A stretch of 24,962 nucleotides of DNA from IMG/VR virus record IMGVR_UViG_3300047379_000111, positions 1 to 24,962 of that record. One strand, given 5' to 3'. Of this stretch, positions 24,076 to 24,962 are shown piece after piece. Made by a program: the position numbers and the translations under genes. Under the pieces are notes generated by a model. It saw only the letters and a program-made list of their open reading frames with translations. It had not been told where the DNA came from and made no database searches. Position 1 is the first letter of the stretch; each line of letters opens with the position of its first letter. This DNA is from a virus.

Positions 24076-24962
24076 ATGGCAACAATAATTGATTTAGGTA
24101 AAATCAGATTCGAATATCAGGGGGCATATACTGGCTCTAAGGTATACGAATGGAACGATGTAGTCAAATACGGTGGTAACCTATACGTCTACAAATACGG
24201 AACAGCGACTTCAGGTAATGTACCAACCAATACTACGTATTGGGATATGATGATGGAAGGCTTTAATTTTGAAGGAGTCTATGATGCAGCTGCAACTTAT
24301 AATATTGGAGATGGTTTCTCATATGGTGGTATTGTTTACATTGTTACTGCAAATACAGTAACAGGTCAAACTCCTCCAAATGCTTCATACTACTCAACCT
24401 TTGTTGATGGTTTACAATATGAAGGAGCATGGTCTTCAGCAACAGCTTATCAATTGTCAGACATCGTTACTCACGGTGGTAGTTCTTATGTTGCCAAAAG
24501 AGATACTACTAATGAGATACCGAGCGCAGTTGATTCTGCTTGGGACGTATTTGCTTCTGGCCTTCAAGTTGAAGGAACTTATGCTGGCGGTACTCAATAT
24601 CAGAAAGACGATATTGTAACTTATGGCGGTACAACTTATAAAGCTCTTCAAGATGTAATAGGGACAGCTCCTTCTGCAGGCGCTCCTAATTGGGAACAAT
24701 TTGTCGGTGGCTTTGAATTAAAAGATTCTTTTGATAGTGCTACATCATATGTAAAGAATGACATTGTAAAATTTGGTGGAAATCTATTTAGATCAAAGGG
24801 CGATATTGCTGGTACTCATCCTATGGATACAATTTATTGGGAACCATTTTTAGATGGATTCTCATTTATAGGAAATTACGATGCTACTAGAAAATATTAT
24901 CCAGGTGAAGTAGTTCTTGCTGGTGGTCAACTTTATGTTGCCTTGTTAGCTTCTACAGGTTC
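24076..24962 (+). CDS. Repeat carbohydrate-binding-like fiber/adhesin (3' truncated)
   Basis: The frame is open from the ATG at 24076, with GGAGA ten bases upstream, to the window edge, giving 295 residues so far. After ten residues it consists wholly of about 50-residue modules with the pattern YxxGDxVxYGGxxYxAxxxxxGxxPxxxxxWxxFxxG. Clear examples contain 'YQKDDIVTYGGTTYKALQDV' and 'YVKNDIVKFGGNLFRSKGDI'. Conserved aromatic Tyr/Trp and the GG turn recall the small carbohydrate-binding modules of families CBM5/12 (chitin or cellulose binding). The string of modules suggests a fiber that binds host surface or particle polysaccharide with high avidity. The substrate is unknown, and the C-terminal part, perhaps a receptor tip or enzyme, lies outside the window. 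Confidence 0.75.
   Translation, partial: MATIIDLGKIRFEYQGAYTGSKVYEWNDVVKYGGNLYVYKYGTATSGNVPTNTTYWDMMMEGFNFEGVYDAAATYNIGDGFSYGGIVYIVTANTVTGQTPPNASYYSTFVDGLQYEGAWSSATAYQLSDIVTHGGSSYVAKRDTTNEIPSAVDSAWDVFASGLQVEGTYAGGTQYQKDDIVTYGGTTYKALQDVIGTAPSAGAPNWEQFVGGFELKDSFDSATSYVKNDIVKFGGNLFRSKGDIAGTHPMDTIYWEPFLDGFSFIGNYDATRKYYPGEVVLAGGQLYVALLASTG
24106..24960 (+). repeat. Six tandem ~150-base coding modules
   Basis: Module boundaries in residues of the 24076 gene are 11-62, 63-112, 113-162, 163-212, 213-261 and 262 onward (cut by the window). Lengths of 49 to 52 residues are nearly constant, while sequence has diverged strongly, with modules 3 and 4 the most alike. Confidence 0.75.

Noticed and set aside
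1-24962. tRNA genes, CRISPR arrays, insertion sequences, integrase or att sites
   Set aside because: No cloverleaf-like sequence, spacer array, transposase or integrase motif was recognised. The direct repeats present are all within fiber or coiled-coil coding sequence.

Overview
The window is a compact, one-direction block of late virion genes from a T4-like tailed phage (myovirus), almost certainly marine. Every gene I accept lies on the + strand, gaps are mostly under 60 bases, several neighbours overlap, and base composition is clearly AT-rich. The diagnostic genes are baseplate wedge homologues of T4 gp25 (with its EPR motif), gp6 and gp8, and a 1750-residue protein of the DUF4815/gp10-like type seen in marine T4-like phages. 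Four exact copies of the T4-type late promoter box TATAAATA stand 22 to 29 bases before genes. Fiber modules such as 'LTHxELDANFxxL', 'INENFxELY' and repeated 'YDSxTGxFxYTGPS' also fit cyanophage- or pelagiphage-like viruses. The host cannot be named from this window: there are no tRNAs and no photosynthesis or other host-metabolism genes.

Layout. 1-702: tail end of an upstream gene and a protein resembling a degenerate M15 peptidase domain. 707-4149: late promoter, gp25, gp6 and a gp7/P2 gpI-like wedge protein. 4159-8299: an accessory block between the gp7-like gene and gp8, holding a fiber with a C-terminal cupredoxin-like domain, a subtilisin-family (S8) protease with a propeptide-like N-terminus and an altered catalytic Asp position, and a second fiber-like protein behind its own late promoter. 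8310-14951: gp8 and the giant DUF4815 protein. 14953-16583: three small to medium tail-associated proteins. 16597-19677: a coiled-coil repeat protein, then three overlapping enzyme genes (glycosyltransferase, methyltransferase, glycosyltransferase). 19659-24962: late promoter, beta-sandwich protein, 1098-residue repeat fiber, another late promoter, two small proteins, and a fiber or adhesin gene made of repeated carbohydrate-binding-like modules that runs off the end.

How it fits together. gp25, gp6, the gp7-like protein, gp8 and the DUF4815 protein should build the baseplate wedges and their periphery. The fibers and repeat adhesins would hang from it and contact the host. The protease could mature or trim a fiber or digest host surface protein, and the glycosyltransferase/methyltransferase trio could decorate virion proteins or change host surface sugars. 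The most unusual content is the metal-site-bearing fiber next to a virion-region protease, and the sugar-modification island embedded between tail genes.
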